Origin: Arthrobacter sp. MAHUQ-56
GTDB lineage: Bacteria > Actinomycetota > Actinomycetes > Actinomycetales > Micrococcaceae
DNA length: 64,000 bases
Reading direction: 5' to 3'
NCBI RefSeq assembly: GCF_019710585.1
Contig: NZ_JAIFZQ010000016.1
Coordinates: 434,001-498,000 of the forward strand
The notes under the pieces were generated by a model. The model was not told the DNA's origin and ran no database searches. It saw only the letters and a list, made by a program, of their open reading frames with translations. Below, piece after piece: positions 1-7,651 of this stretch; positions within the stretch are counted from its first letter, which is position 1, and every line of letters begins with the position of its first letter. The position numbers and the translations under genes are program-made.

Positions 1-97
1 GGCTCGGCTCGTCGTCCACCACCAGGGCGCGGATCGGGGAACCGTCAGGGTGTGTGAGCTGCGGAAGGTTGTTGGTCATGGAGTGCGGGGATGCCAT
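1..97 (-). CDS. Response regulator, N-terminal fragment (runs off the window)
   Basis: Only the first 32 codons are present. The translation ends with RALVVDDEPS, the beta-1 strand and acidic pocket that open a CheY-like receiver domain, so this is very probably a two-component response regulator. The ATG at 97 is chosen because a GGAGAG ribosome site lies 7 nt upstream on the minus strand. A second in-frame ATG lies six codons downstream at 79. The output domain is outside the window, so the regulator subfamily and its partner kinase cannot be named. Confidence 0.7.
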   Translation of the reverse strand, partial: MASPHSMTNNLPQLTHPDGSPIRALVVDDEPS

Positions 98-288
98 GGG
101 ACAACTCTCCGTTCTGTCGGTTTGCCGATGCTTTGCGGTTCCTGTGCTGCAGCTGTGAGCCCAAGCCTAGCCACCTGGCTGGTGCGGCGGGACGGGGCCG
201 GGCACGCCGTTTGCCCGTTGGTAGTGAGGCCGCAGCCGGCTTGGCCTGCCGCACAGCCCGTGCACAGCAACGCGGAAGACCCTGTTGG

Positions 289-337
289 ATGCTCATCGCC
301 GGCGTCCCCAACTCACGCGTCCATGCTCATCGCCGGC
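289..337. repeat. 15-bp direct repeat pair
   Basis: The 15-mer ATGCTCATCGCCGGC occurs at 289-303 and again at 323-337, a centre spacing of 34 bp. The second copy runs directly into the inverted repeat at 342-390. Function unknown; it may be a duplicated regulator site or a small local duplication. Confidence 0.6.
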
Positions 338-341
338 ATCT

Positions 342-390
342 CCTGCCTTCAGCGCCGGCGTAGGCGCAAAAATTCTTCGCTGAAGGCAGG
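342..390. repeat. 13-bp perfect inverted repeat
   Basis: CCTGCCTTCAGCG at 342-354 is matched by its exact reverse complement at 378-390, leaving a 23-nt loop. There is no U-tract on either side, so a classical terminator is unlikely. It could be an RNA hairpin in a leader or a split operator. Confidence 0.6.
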
Positions 391-521
391 ACGCGGACTG
401 GACAAGCTGCGGCCGGGGTTGGCGATTCTATGTCAAGCGCGTGAAATTTACTGCGATTCGGTAAACGAGGATCTGAGCGAACGAAATTCTGTATTAGGTC
501 AACTGCCGGGCTTCGCCTTGG

Positions 522-535
522 ATAACGAACGTTAT
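522..535. promoter_or_regulatory. Interrupted palindrome, possible operator
   Basis: ATAACG at 522-527 and CGTTAT at 530-535 are reverse complements separated by two bases. It sits in the AT-rich part of the leader upstream of the winged-helix gene. Operator function is an inference. Confidence 0.35.
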
Positions 536-607
536 TCTTTGCTCCACACAGAATCGTGATCTGCAACACAATTCGCGGATTTGTCTCACCATGCGGACGA
601 TTTGGTC

Positions 608-636
608 CATTGTTACTTGCAAGTTGTCATTGTTAC
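608..636. promoter_or_regulatory. Two 9-bp direct repeats 20 bp apart
   Basis: CATTGTTAC occurs at 608-616 and 628-636. A spacing of 20 bp is close to two helical turns, the geometry used by OmpR/PhoB-type winged-helix proteins that bind in tandem. The winged-helix gene at 877 is a natural candidate for the protein that binds here, which is inference only. Confidence 0.4.
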
Positions 637-876
637 GCGGCACACTTCCAATGTGAACAAGAACTCAACAGCACCTGCAGCCGCAGAATATTGGCCCAGC
701 ACATCCGCTGCTGCCGACATGCGCTGTTGTCGAATGCACGCCTGACCTTCCCACCCTTCGAAGTTCTTAGGCATTCGCCCACCCAGCCCAGCGTCGGGCG
801 CCCCTCCCGGTCCGTGAGACGGGAAAGACAGCATTCGAGCCGCGAAGGCGGCCATTCACATTGAGGTAAGCATTCC

Positions 877-1743
877 ATGTCAGTTGCATCCGGATACGTC
901 CACATCTCTGTCCGTAACGCCGCCAAGGCAGGCCAGGCCTCCGGCCTGCGTCCCGGATTCGGGCCGCGCCCCTCCTTGGCACCTTCGTCCTCCGGAAGCA
1001 GCTTCCCCGCCCCGGGCTACGCTCCCCAGGGCTACAACCCCAATTCCTACGGCCAGCTTCGTGCCGTCCACCCGGCCGAGTCCGCTCCCATCACGGCTCC
1101 TACCCCTGTGGTGGCAGGTTCAAACCCGGTACGTCCGGTAGCCAACGACAACGTCGCCCGCGGGTTCGTGCTCTACATGGGAATTGACGAGGAGACTGCT
1201 GCGGCAGCAGGCACTTCCATCGCCAAGCTCGCCCAGGAGATCCGCGCCTACGCCCAGTCCCTGGTATCCGGTGCAGAGAGCTACGCAGCTGTTGCTGTAG
1301 CCCCGGCCGGCACCCCCGGTTCCGCGCTCGACGTCGTCCGTTCCACCTTTGGCGACCCCACCGTCAACGCCCGCCAGCGCACCGAGGCACCGCGCCCCGC
1401 CCAGCCGCAGGAGCCGCGCCCGTCCGGCGTCCTGATCGACCTTGCCCGCCGCGAAGTCCACCTCGACGGCGAATCGCTGAACCTGACCTTCAAAGAGTTC
1501 GAACTGCTGAACTACCTGGTGGAAAACGGCACCCGCACCGTGGGCCGCGACGAACTCCTCGAAGGCCTGTGGCGCAACGCCGAAGAGGTGCCCAACGAGC
1601 GCACCATCGACGTCCACATCCGCCGCCTCCGCTCCAAGCTGGGCCGCCTCGCCAACACCGTTCGCACGGTCCGTGGCCAGGGCTACCGGTTCTACGAGCA
1701 CCCGGAGGTCATCGTCTGGGCCGCTCCGGAATACTCCATCTAG
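877..1743 (+). CDS. Orphan winged-helix (OmpR/PhoB-type) regulator without a receiver domain
   Basis: The last third of this 288-residue protein (about 185-275) is a clear OmpR/PhoB DNA-binding domain: LTFKEFELLNYLVENG, then RTIDVHIRRLRSKLG and VRTVRGQGYRF. There is no receiver domain. Residues 20-110 are low complexity (Pro, Ser, Gly, Tyr), and 95-165 form a moderately hydrophobic segment I cannot assign. A GAGGTAAG site lies upstream of the ATG at 877. It is likely a transcription regulator not controlled by phosphorylation of its own receiver, with an unknown signal. The gene follows an exceptionally long leader and is closed by a hairpin. Confidence 0.85.
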   Translation: MSVASGYVHISVRNAAKAGQASGLRPGFGPRPSLAPSSSGSSFPAPGYAPQGYNPNSYGQLRAVHPAESAPITAPTPVVAGSNPVRPVANDNVARGFVLYMGIDEETAAAAGTSIAKLAQEIRAYAQSLVSGAESYAAVAVAPAGTPGSALDVVRSTFGDPTVNARQRTEAPRPAQPQEPRPSGVLIDLARREVHLDGESLNLTFKEFELLNYLVENGTRTVGRDELLEGLWRNAEEVPNERTIDVHIRRLRSKLGRLANTVRTVRGQGYRFYEHPEVIVWAAPEYSI

Positions 1744-1750
1744 GTTTCAC

Positions 1751-1786
1751 GCGAAAGCGCCTGCCCCACTGGGCGGGCGCTTCCGC
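1751..1786 (+). terminator. Hairpin terminator after the winged-helix gene
   Basis: A 16-bp stem (one A-C mismatch, one G-U pair) with a CACT loop starts 8 bp after the stop codon. There is no long U-tract, which is common in high-GC actinobacteria. Confidence 0.6.
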
Positions 1787-1833
1787 GTTCCCCTGCCACT
1801 GTGGACCGAACCGCCTGGCGCTAGGCTTTAGCC

Positions 1834-2361
1834 ATGAGTTCGCACCATGTCCGACGCCTTGTGATCATGCGCCATGCCAAGGCTGACTGGCCCGGTGGCG
1901 TAGCCGACCATGAGCGGCCGCTGGAGGAGCGCGGACACCGGGAAGCGCCGCTGGCCGGCCGGTGGCTGCTCAAGCACAACATCGTCCCGGACTTCATCCT
2001 CTGCTCCAGTGCCCTGCGTACCCGCCAGACCTGCACGTGGGTCTGCTCCGAGCTGGGGGACAAGGCGCCCACGCCCAAACTCGAGGACGGCCTGTACGCT
2101 GCCTCGGCCCTCCGGATGCTGACCGTCGTCAACCATGTACCCGACACCGTGACGACACTGATGCTGATCGCGCACCTGCCCGGCGTGCAGGACCTGGCCA
2201 TGCACCTGGCGTCCCGCGACTCCGACCACGACGCCTACATGGACGCTGCCACCAGGTTCCCCACCAATGCACTCACGGTCCTCGAAACCGAAAAGCCCTG
2301 GGCTGAACTGGATGGGCAGGACGCCAGGATTACCAAGTTCAAGGTTCCCCGCGCCCACTAG
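1834..2361 (+). CDS. SixA-like histidine phosphatase
   Basis: This 175-residue cytoplasmic protein belongs to the histidine phosphatase superfamily. The catalytic start motif MRHAKAD sits near residue 12, the second arginine motif is in SSALRTRQT near 60, and the second histidine is in LIAHLPGVQD. SixA proteins remove phosphate from phosphohistidine in phosphorelay proteins, but the same fold serves other substrates, so the target is unknown. The gene is monocistronic. Its 3' end overlaps the convergent LysR gene by 23 bp. Confidence 0.85.
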   Translation: MSSHHVRRLVIMRHAKADWPGGVADHERPLEERGHREAPLAGRWLLKHNIVPDFILCSSALRTRQTCTWVCSELGDKAPTPKLEDGLYAASALRMLTVVNHVPDTVTTLMLIAHLPGVQDLAMHLASRDSDHDAYMDAATRFPTNALTVLETEKPWAELDGQDARITKFKVPRAH

Positions 2362-3298
2362 GGTCCACCGCACCCGGGGCAGTCCCGCCGTCGGCAGGCC
2401 CGCTCGAGGCGATCTCGTGCAGCATCCCCGCCACGTGCCTGATGCCCGGGCTCGCCGTCATGGTCCTCCGGTGGACGAGCCCCACCTGCCGGGCCTGGAC
2501 CGGGTTGACCACCGGAACGGCGACGACGTCCGGCGGCAATGCCGGCCTGCCCAGCCGGGGGACAAGAGCCACCGCGACCGCCTGTTCCACCAGGGCGATG
2601 TGCGTCGCGAAATCGGGGTCGTAGACACGGATATCCGGGACCCGCCCGAGATCCGCGAAAATCCGCAGCAGGGCTTCGTTGCAGATCGCCCCCGCCGGCG
2701 TGCTGATCCAGCGCTCGTCAACAAGCTCAGCCGGCTCCACCTCCGGCCGCCGTGCCAGCGGGTGGCTCCGGTGCACCAGGACATCCGCGACGTCCTCGCA
2801 CAGCCACTCCAGCGTGAGGTGCTCCGGAATCACCAGGGGCACGGAGTTCCAGTTGTGCACCAGGCCCAGGTCGGCCTCGCCGTTGGCTACCCTGGCCACA
2901 GCTTCCCTCGGATCCTCCGCCAGGACCGCAAGCCGAAGCGCCGTCCCTGACCGCTCCAGCCGCGCCAGCAGCGGGCCCACCAGTCCCCGGCAGGCGGTGG
3001 AAAAGGCAACCACCCTGAGGCTGCCGCTGGGCTTGGCCGGATCCGCCAGCAGTGTGGACTGCAGCTCTTCGAGTTCGGCAAGGATGCGCCGCCCGTACGC
3101 CGCCAGGGCCAGTCCCCGCTCCGTCAGCAGCACACCCCGGCCGCGGCGTTCCAGGACGGCGAACCCGGCCTCCTTTTCCAGCTTCTTCACCTGCTGCGAG
3201 ACCGCTGAGGGGCTGAACCCCGTAACCTCCGAGGCGGCCACCACGGAGCCGTGCTGCTCGATGGCCGCAAGGGCCCGCAGCGATCCGATATCAATCAT
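2339..3298 (-). CDS. LysR-family transcriptional regulator
   Basis: A 319-residue LysR-type regulator. The N-terminal winged helix (about 1-60) contains SPSAVSQQVKKLEKEAG, and the effector-binding domain fills 85-290. It lies divergent from an EamA-type exporter with 72 bp between start codons, the typical arrangement in which a LysR protein controls the neighbouring transporter. The start ATG at 3298 lies inside the left arm of a repeated CAATCATG motif, suggesting autoregulation. The effector is unknown. The C-terminal 20 residues are Gly/Pro-rich and overlap the phosphatase gene. Confidence 0.9.
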   Translation of the reverse strand: MIDIGSLRALAAIEQHGSVVAASEVTGFSPSAVSQQVKKLEKEAGFAVLERRGRGVLLTERGLALAAYGRRILAELEELQSTLLADPAKPSGSLRVVAFSTACRGLVGPLLARLERSGTALRLAVLAEDPREAVARVANGEADLGLVHNWNSVPLVIPEHLTLEWLCEDVADVLVHRSHPLARRPEVEPAELVDERWISTPAGAICNEALLRIFADLGRVPDIRVYDPDFATHIALVEQAVAVALVPRLGRPALPPDVVAVPVVNPVQARQVGLVHRRTMTASPGIRHVAGMLHEIASSGPADGGTAPGAVDPSGRGEP

Positions 3299-3330
3299 GA
3301 AGAAAACCTACATGATCCCATGCATGATTG
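3292..3330. promoter_or_regulatory. Likely LysR operator between lysR and the exporter
   Basis: CAATCATG at 3292-3299 and its exact reverse complement CATGATTG at 3323-3330 flank a partial copy, CATGATCC, at 3311-3318. Three related half-sites in a divergent LysR intergenic region fit the usual LysR binding pattern (recognition plus activation sites). The assignment rests on position and symmetry. Confidence 0.5.
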
Positions 3331-3370
3331 GACGCTGGTGCTTCATCCATTCCTCTGCCAGAGTGGGAGC

Positions 3371-4372
3371 GTGAACCTCCGCGACTCCCTCCTTGCCGTC
3401 CTCGTGGCCCTGCTGTGGGGCCTGAACTTCGTGGCCATCGACATCGGACTGCACGCCGGGGGCCAGGACTTCCCCCCGCTCCTGTTCGTTGCCATGCGCT
3501 TCGTCCTGGTTGTCCTGCCGTGGATCTTCTTCATCCGGAAGCCGGACGTCAGCTGGAAGGCGATCATCGGCGTCGGACTCTTCATGAGCGCCGGCCAGTT
3601 CGGCCTTCTCTACCTGGCCATGGCGCTGGGCATGCCGGCGGGGCTTGCGTCGCTGGTCCTGCAGGCCCAGGTGCTGCTGACCGTCCTGCTCGCCGCCGGT
3701 TTCCTGGGGGAACGGCCCAGCCGGCGGCAAATCGCGGGCGTTGTGCTGGGAGTGGCAGGCCTTGCTGTGGTGGCCGTGGGGCGCAGTGCAGTGGCACCGC
3801 TCCTGCCGCTGCTCATCGTCCTGGCGGCGGCGCTGTCATGGGCCACCGGGAACGTCATCGTCCGCAGGGCGAAGGCAGCTTCAGGGCTGGGGTTGGTGGT
3901 CTGGTCCGGTGCGGTGGTGCCGCTGCCGCTCGGGGCGCTGTCGGTGCTGGTGGACGGGCCGGACACCGTATGGGATTCGTTGTCCAACCTGCAGGGGCCC
4001 ACTATCCTCAGCGCGCTGTACACCGCAATCTTCGCCTCCCTGGTGGGCTACGGAATCTGGAACCGGCTCCTCGCCGGGCACCCGTCGTCGGCCGTTGTTC
4101 CCTTCACGCTGCTGGTCCCGGTGGTGGGCATGAGCGCGGCCTGGCTGGTGCTGGGGGAGGCGCCCACACCCACGGAACTGGCGGGCGGGCTGATCCTGCT
4201 GGGAGGCGTGGCGACGGCGGTGCTCACGGGCGGCACGCGGCGTCAGCGCCGGGGCGCCGAACCGCTGCCGGGGCGGGGTGCCTGCCTGGGCGCGGATGAC
4301 GCGGATGACGGCGCCCGCCTGGCCGTGGCGGACGTCCCCCGGGCGGGGGTGCGGGAGGCCGACGTCCGCTGA
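3371..4372 (+). CDS. EamA-family (DMT) inner-membrane transporter
   Basis: About ten hydrophobic helices in two repeated EamA halves identify a drug/metabolite exporter, similar to amino-acid and amine effluxers. The start is taken as GTG at 3371, giving NLRDSLLAVLVALLWGLNF right at the first membrane helix. Upstream ATGs would add an untypical tail through the operator. The protein should end near residue 290, but it continues about 45 residues into an acidic and Arg/Ala-rich tail that overlaps the convergent membrane-protein gene by 130 bp. It is probably regulated by the divergent LysR protein. The substrate is unknown. Confidence 0.85.
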   Translation: MNLRDSLLAVLVALLWGLNFVAIDIGLHAGGQDFPPLLFVAMRFVLVVLPWIFFIRKPDVSWKAIIGVGLFMSAGQFGLLYLAMALGMPAGLASLVLQAQVLLTVLLAAGFLGERPSRRQIAGVVLGVAGLAVVAVGRSAVAPLLPLLIVLAAALSWATGNVIVRRAKAASGLGLVVWSGAVVPLPLGALSVLVDGPDTVWDSLSNLQGPTILSALYTAIFASLVGYGIWNRLLAGHPSSAVVPFTLLVPVVGMSAAWLVLGEAPTPTELAGGLILLGGVATAVLTGGTRRQRRGAEPLPGRGACLGADDADDGARLAVADVPRAGVREADVR

Positions 4373-4938
4373 ACGGGGGGCGACTGGCCGGCCGGCGCCT
4401 GGCCCCCAGTCCGTGGTGAGGCTGCCCGCTGGCTGCGCGCCGCCGTGGTGCCGCGCCCCGGCGAAGTTGTGGCGCGCTGCGATGCGGCGCGCTGTGCCGC
4501 CGGCCGTACTGCTGGCCTGCGGGCCGCCGTCGCCCGCTTCCTGCCCGGCCACATGGCGCCAAGGAAGAGGACCCCAAGGGTGGCCACGGCCGCGCAGGCG
4601 GCACCCAGGAAGTAGTTGTCGGGGTCGTGGGTGGGCAGCGGGGTGCCCAGGAAAGAGGGCTGCCCGTCGAAGGCCAGCTCCCACGTACTGAGGAACGCCA
4701 GGGAAAAGCCGAGGGTGAGGGCGGTGCCGGCGCCTGCGGCCAGCAGGACCAGGCGCCGGCGCCGGTGCAGCACCTCGGCGACCGCGGCCAGGTAGGCCAG
4801 GGCCAGGACGCCGAGGAACGCGATGAACACCGGTTCCGCGAGGGTCATCCCGGTAAGCACCAGTAGCCCTGCCGTGACGACGCCGCAGATGACCGCGAAC
4901 TTTCCGCTCTTCCCCATGTGCCGCATAGGCTCCATCAT
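4243..4938 (-). CDS. Small membrane protein, last gene of the YhgE operon, function unknown
   Basis: I do not recognise a family. The 231-residue product has about four hydrophobic helices in residues 13-135, followed by a roughly 95-residue Arg/Ala/Ser/Pro-rich tail expected to be disordered. Its ATG overlaps the TetR stop codon, so it is translationally coupled to the regulator and probably belongs with the YhgE export-like operon. The whole tail is coded opposite the 3' end of the EamA gene. An alternative start is the ATG of MRHMGK, four codons later. Confidence 0.65.
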   Translation of the reverse strand: MMEPMRHMGKSGKFAVICGVVTAGLLVLTGMTLAEPVFIAFLGVLALAYLAAVAEVLHRRRRLVLLAAGAGTALTLGFSLAFLSTWELAFDGQPSFLGTPLPTHDPDNYFLGAACAAVATLGVLFLGAMWPGRKRATAARRPAVRPAAQRAASQRATTSPGRGTTAARSQRAASPRTGGQAPAGQSPPVQRTSASRTPARGTSATARRAPSSASSAPRQAPRPGSGSAPRR

Positions 4939-5618
4939 CCCCGAGGAGCCGGCCCCGCCAGGACGTAGCCGCGCATGATCGCCATGATTGCTGCAACGCT
5001 TTGGTCACGGGTCCGCTCGGGGTTGTACGTCTGCCGGTCCAGGCCCACCACAAAGCAGGCGCCGAAGATCGCGGTCTCCAGGCTCCCGCGGGACACCGAC
5101 TCATCCACCGGATAGGCGCGGGCAACATTGTCCACTGCCCTCCCAATGACCTCGAGCAGTTCTCCGCGCAGCACCGCGAACGTGCCCTGCCACTCGCTGG
5201 GAATCCGCCAGTTCTCGCTGACCCACAGACGCGCGAAGGACGGGTACTCGGCCATAAAATCCATGGCCTGGCCGATCATCGACTCCATGGCCAGCAACGG
5301 ATCGCGGGCGTCTTCCGCCCCGCCCTTCACCGCGCCGGACACCCCTGAACCGGTCCCATCGGCAGCCGCCAGCAGCCGGGCTTTGAGGATGTCCACGCCA
5401 TGGCGCAGAAGCTGCGCGATGAGCTCGGACTTGCTGCCGAAGTTGTAATACACCGTGCCCTTGGAAACCCCGGCAGCAGCGGCGATCTCATCCACGGTCA
5501 CGCTGGCGGCGCCGCGCTCGCCGATCAGTTCCATGGAGGCATCGAAGAGCTTCTGGCGGGTGGCTGTAGTCCGTGCCGGCCGGAGCCCTTTGGCAGCGGC
5601 AGGCCCTTCCAGGGTCAT
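4935..5618 (-). CDS. TetR-family regulator of the YhgE operon
   Basis: A 227-residue TetR protein. The helix-turn-helix is at about 25-65, with SVTVDEIAAAAGVSKGTVYY and the conserved FGSKSELI that follows. Its ATG overlaps the YhgE stop codon (ATGA). As an operon member it probably represses the promoter at 8383-8411, where a perfect 18-bp palindrome of the size TetR dimers favour lies between the -35 and -10. The ligand is unknown; for TetR/exporter pairs it is usually a substrate of the exporter. Confidence 0.9.
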   Translation of the reverse strand: MTLEGPAAAKGLRPARTTATRQKLFDASMELIGERGAASVTVDEIAAAAGVSKGTVYYNFGSKSELIAQLLRHGVDILKARLLAAADGTGSGVSGAVKGGAEDARDPLLAMESMIGQAMDFMAEYPSFARLWVSENWRIPSEWQGTFAVLRGELLEVIGRAVDNVARAYPVDESVSRGSLETAIFGACFVVGLDRQTYNPERTRDQSVAAIMAIMRGYVLAGPAPRG

Positions 5619-7651
5619 ACGGCAATCTCCGGTTTGAGGGTCTTCAGCGTCCAGTACTTGTTCTTGCGGACCGCGAGCGTGGACATGGCTGCGCCCAGCA
5701 CCGTGTAGCCCAGGAGGCCGGCAAGGGTGGGGACGATCATCGACAGGTCAGCACCGTAAATCAGGTGCCGCATGCCCGTCACCACGTAGCCCATCGGAAG
5801 GAGCTGGTGCACCACATGGAGCGGTTCCGGGGTGGTCTGCCACGGGAAGGTCCCGCCGGAGGAGACCAGCTGGAGGACCAGCAGGATCAGCACCACCAGC
5901 TTGCCGGGCGAGTCCAGCAGCGCCACGATGCCCTGGATCAGGGCGCTGAAAGCCATGGCCGCCGCGAGCATCAGGAGCCACATCAGGACCGGATGCGCCG
6001 GATTCAGCCCCAGGCCAACATCCACCACCAGCGTCAGGAGCGAAGCCTGGGCCACGGAAACCAGCAGGAACGGAAGCCAGCCGCCCAGGGCGATCTTCCA
6101 CGAGGGAGCGTTGGACGCCAGGGCCCGCTGGGTCATGGGCCGCATGGCCTGGACCAGCATGAAGATCCCGATCCACAACGCAAGCGTCAGGAAGAACGGC
6201 GCCAGCCCGGCTCCGTACGAGTCCGCCTTCGCCTGGGAGACATTGCTGACGGCCACGGGATCGGCCATCACCCGCGACAGGTTGTTCTTCTGGGCATCGT
6301 CCGGGTTGGGCACCTGGCCCGCGCCCTTACCGATCTCGTCCGCGAGCGTGCGGGACCCGGTGGCGGCCTGGCCTGCGCCGTCCGCTACCTGCGCTGCCCC
6401 GGCGTCGACCTTCCGTGCCCCGTCCGCGAGCCCTGCTGCACCGTCGACGGCGGTCTGCTCACCGGTGGCCAGGGTGGCCGCGCCGGTGTGCAGCTTGTCT
6501 GCTCCGGCCGACCCCTGAGCGATGCCTTCCTTCAGCGCCGGCATGCCGGCGGCCAGCTGGGAGGCGCCGACGCTGACGGCCTCTGAACCGTTGGCCAGCT
6601 GCTGCACCTGTTCGGCGTCTGTCTGGATCTTGCTCTTCGCCGCCGCAACGGGGCTGGACGCAGCGGTGGCGTCGAAATCGGCGAGGATCCGGTCCGCCTG
6701 CTCCTGCGTGAGCACGCCTGACGCGACCAGCCTTGCGTTGGAATCCGCCACACGGGTCCGCATGCCCTGGTCGGCAGCCTCCAGCTGGGCTGCCACGTCC
6801 TGCACCTTGGCGTTGAGCTGGGCGTTCCCCGCGGCCACCTGCGCGGCGCCCGTTGCGAGCGTCTGGGTGTCGGTGGGCAGAGTGGCGGTCTTGTCCTTGA
6901 GGACGGACAGGCCACTGCTCAGCTGGCCCGCGCCATCGGTCAGCTGGTTGGCGCCGTCCCGCAGCTTGAGCTGGCCGGCGTACAGCTGGTCCGCGCCGCG
7001 GCTCAGCGCCGACGTTCCTTCGTGGAGGGTGACGGTTCCGTCCCGCAGGGTGGCGACGCCGTCGGCAAGCTGGGAAGCACCGCCCGCTGCCTGGACCATC
7101 CGGTTGTGGATGGTGCCAAAACCCGTGAGCAGCTGGTTTGCTGTTTCCTCGCCGACTTCCTTGGCCACTGTGGTGTGTACGGCTGTGGTCAGCTTGTCCA
7201 CGATGGTGCTGAGGAGGTAGTTGTTGGCATCGTTCGTGGTGACATTCAGCATGGCCTGGCTCGCGGAATCGAAGCTGCCGGGGGAGACCAGGTTGGCCGA
7301 GAAGTCCCGGGGGATCTTCAGCGCGAAGGCGTACTGCCCGCTGCTGACTCCTGCATCCGCTTCCGTTGAGCTGGCTACGGGCACCCAATGGAACACGTTG
7401 CTTTCCACCAGGCTGTCGGCCACCTTCGTGCCGGCTTCCAGGCGTGTGCCGCCAGCTGTTGTTGCACCCGCGTCCTCCACTACCAAGGCGGCATCAAGGT
7501 TGTTGAGGTGCCCGTAGGGATCCCAGTTCGCATACAGGTAGACCGCTCCGTAAAGCAGTGGAACCATGGTCAGCGCCAGGATCGTCAGCTTGGGCAGCAG
7601 GCCGCCGGTCATGCGCTTGAGTTCGGAGCGGGCCAGCCGCAGGACAGTCAC
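5615..7651 (-). CDS. YhgE/Pip-family membrane protein
   Basis: The 678-residue product has one N-terminal membrane helix (about 18-38), a large external region and about five C-terminal helices, the layout of the YhgE/Pip family related to phage-infection proteins and ABC-2 permeases. The external part (about 190-450) is filled with short repeats of the type LADG-x-x-x-L-x-x-G-A-x-Q-L, which should form a long coiled or solenoid stalk. The GTG at 7651 is chosen because it overlaps the ATPase stop (GTGA) and gives a normal N-terminus; a longer frame upstream is Arg/Gly-rich noise. It likely exports or inserts something with the upstream ATPase-like protein. Confidence 0.88.
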   Translation of the reverse strand: MTVLRLARSELKRMTGGLLPKLTILALTMVPLLYGAVYLYANWDPYGHLNNLDAALVVEDAGATTAGGTRLEAGTKVADSLVESNVFHWVPVASSTEADAGVSSGQYAFALKIPRDFSANLVSPGSFDSASQAMLNVTTNDANNYLLSTIVDKLTTAVHTTVAKEVGEETANQLLTGFGTIHNRMVQAAGGASQLADGVATLRDGTVTLHEGTSALSRGADQLYAGQLKLRDGANQLTDGAGQLSSGLSVLKDKTATLPTDTQTLATGAAQVAAGNAQLNAKVQDVAAQLEAADQGMRTRVADSNARLVASGVLTQEQADRILADFDATAASSPVAAAKSKIQTDAEQVQQLANGSEAVSVGASQLAAGMPALKEGIAQGSAGADKLHTGAATLATGEQTAVDGAAGLADGARKVDAGAAQVADGAGQAATGSRTLADEIGKGAGQVPNPDDAQKNNLSRVMADPVAVSNVSQAKADSYGAGLAPFFLTLALWIGIFMLVQAMRPMTQRALASNAPSWKIALGGWLPFLLVSVAQASLLTLVVDVGLGLNPAHPVLMWLLMLAAAMAFSALIQGIVALLDSPGKLVVLILLVLQLVSSGGTFPWQTTPEPLHVVHQLLPMGYVVTGMRHLIYGADLSMIVPTLAGLLGYTVLGAAMSTLAVRKNKYWTLKTLKPEIAV

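Larger units (their letters stand above)
98..876. other. 779-bp non-coding leader between two divergent regulatory genes
   Basis: I see no convincing gene here. The open frames present have no codon bias like the neighbours and no ribosome sites. The part from about 400 to 700 is clearly richer in A and T than the surrounding DNA. The interval holds a 15-bp direct repeat, a 13-bp inverted repeat, an interrupted palindrome and a pair of 9-bp direct repeats spaced exactly 20 bp apart, each listed separately. It probably carries the promoters of both the minus-strand response regulator and the winged-helix gene at 877, and may encode a leader RNA. Confidence 0.5.

Noticed and set aside
50..864. 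Open frames on the plus strand in the first kilobase (for example 50-559 and 556-864)
   Set aside because: They lack ribosome sites and gene-like codon use, show no recognisable domain and lie in a leader full of repeats. The N-terminus of the minus-strand response regulator at 1-97 also conflicts with the first.
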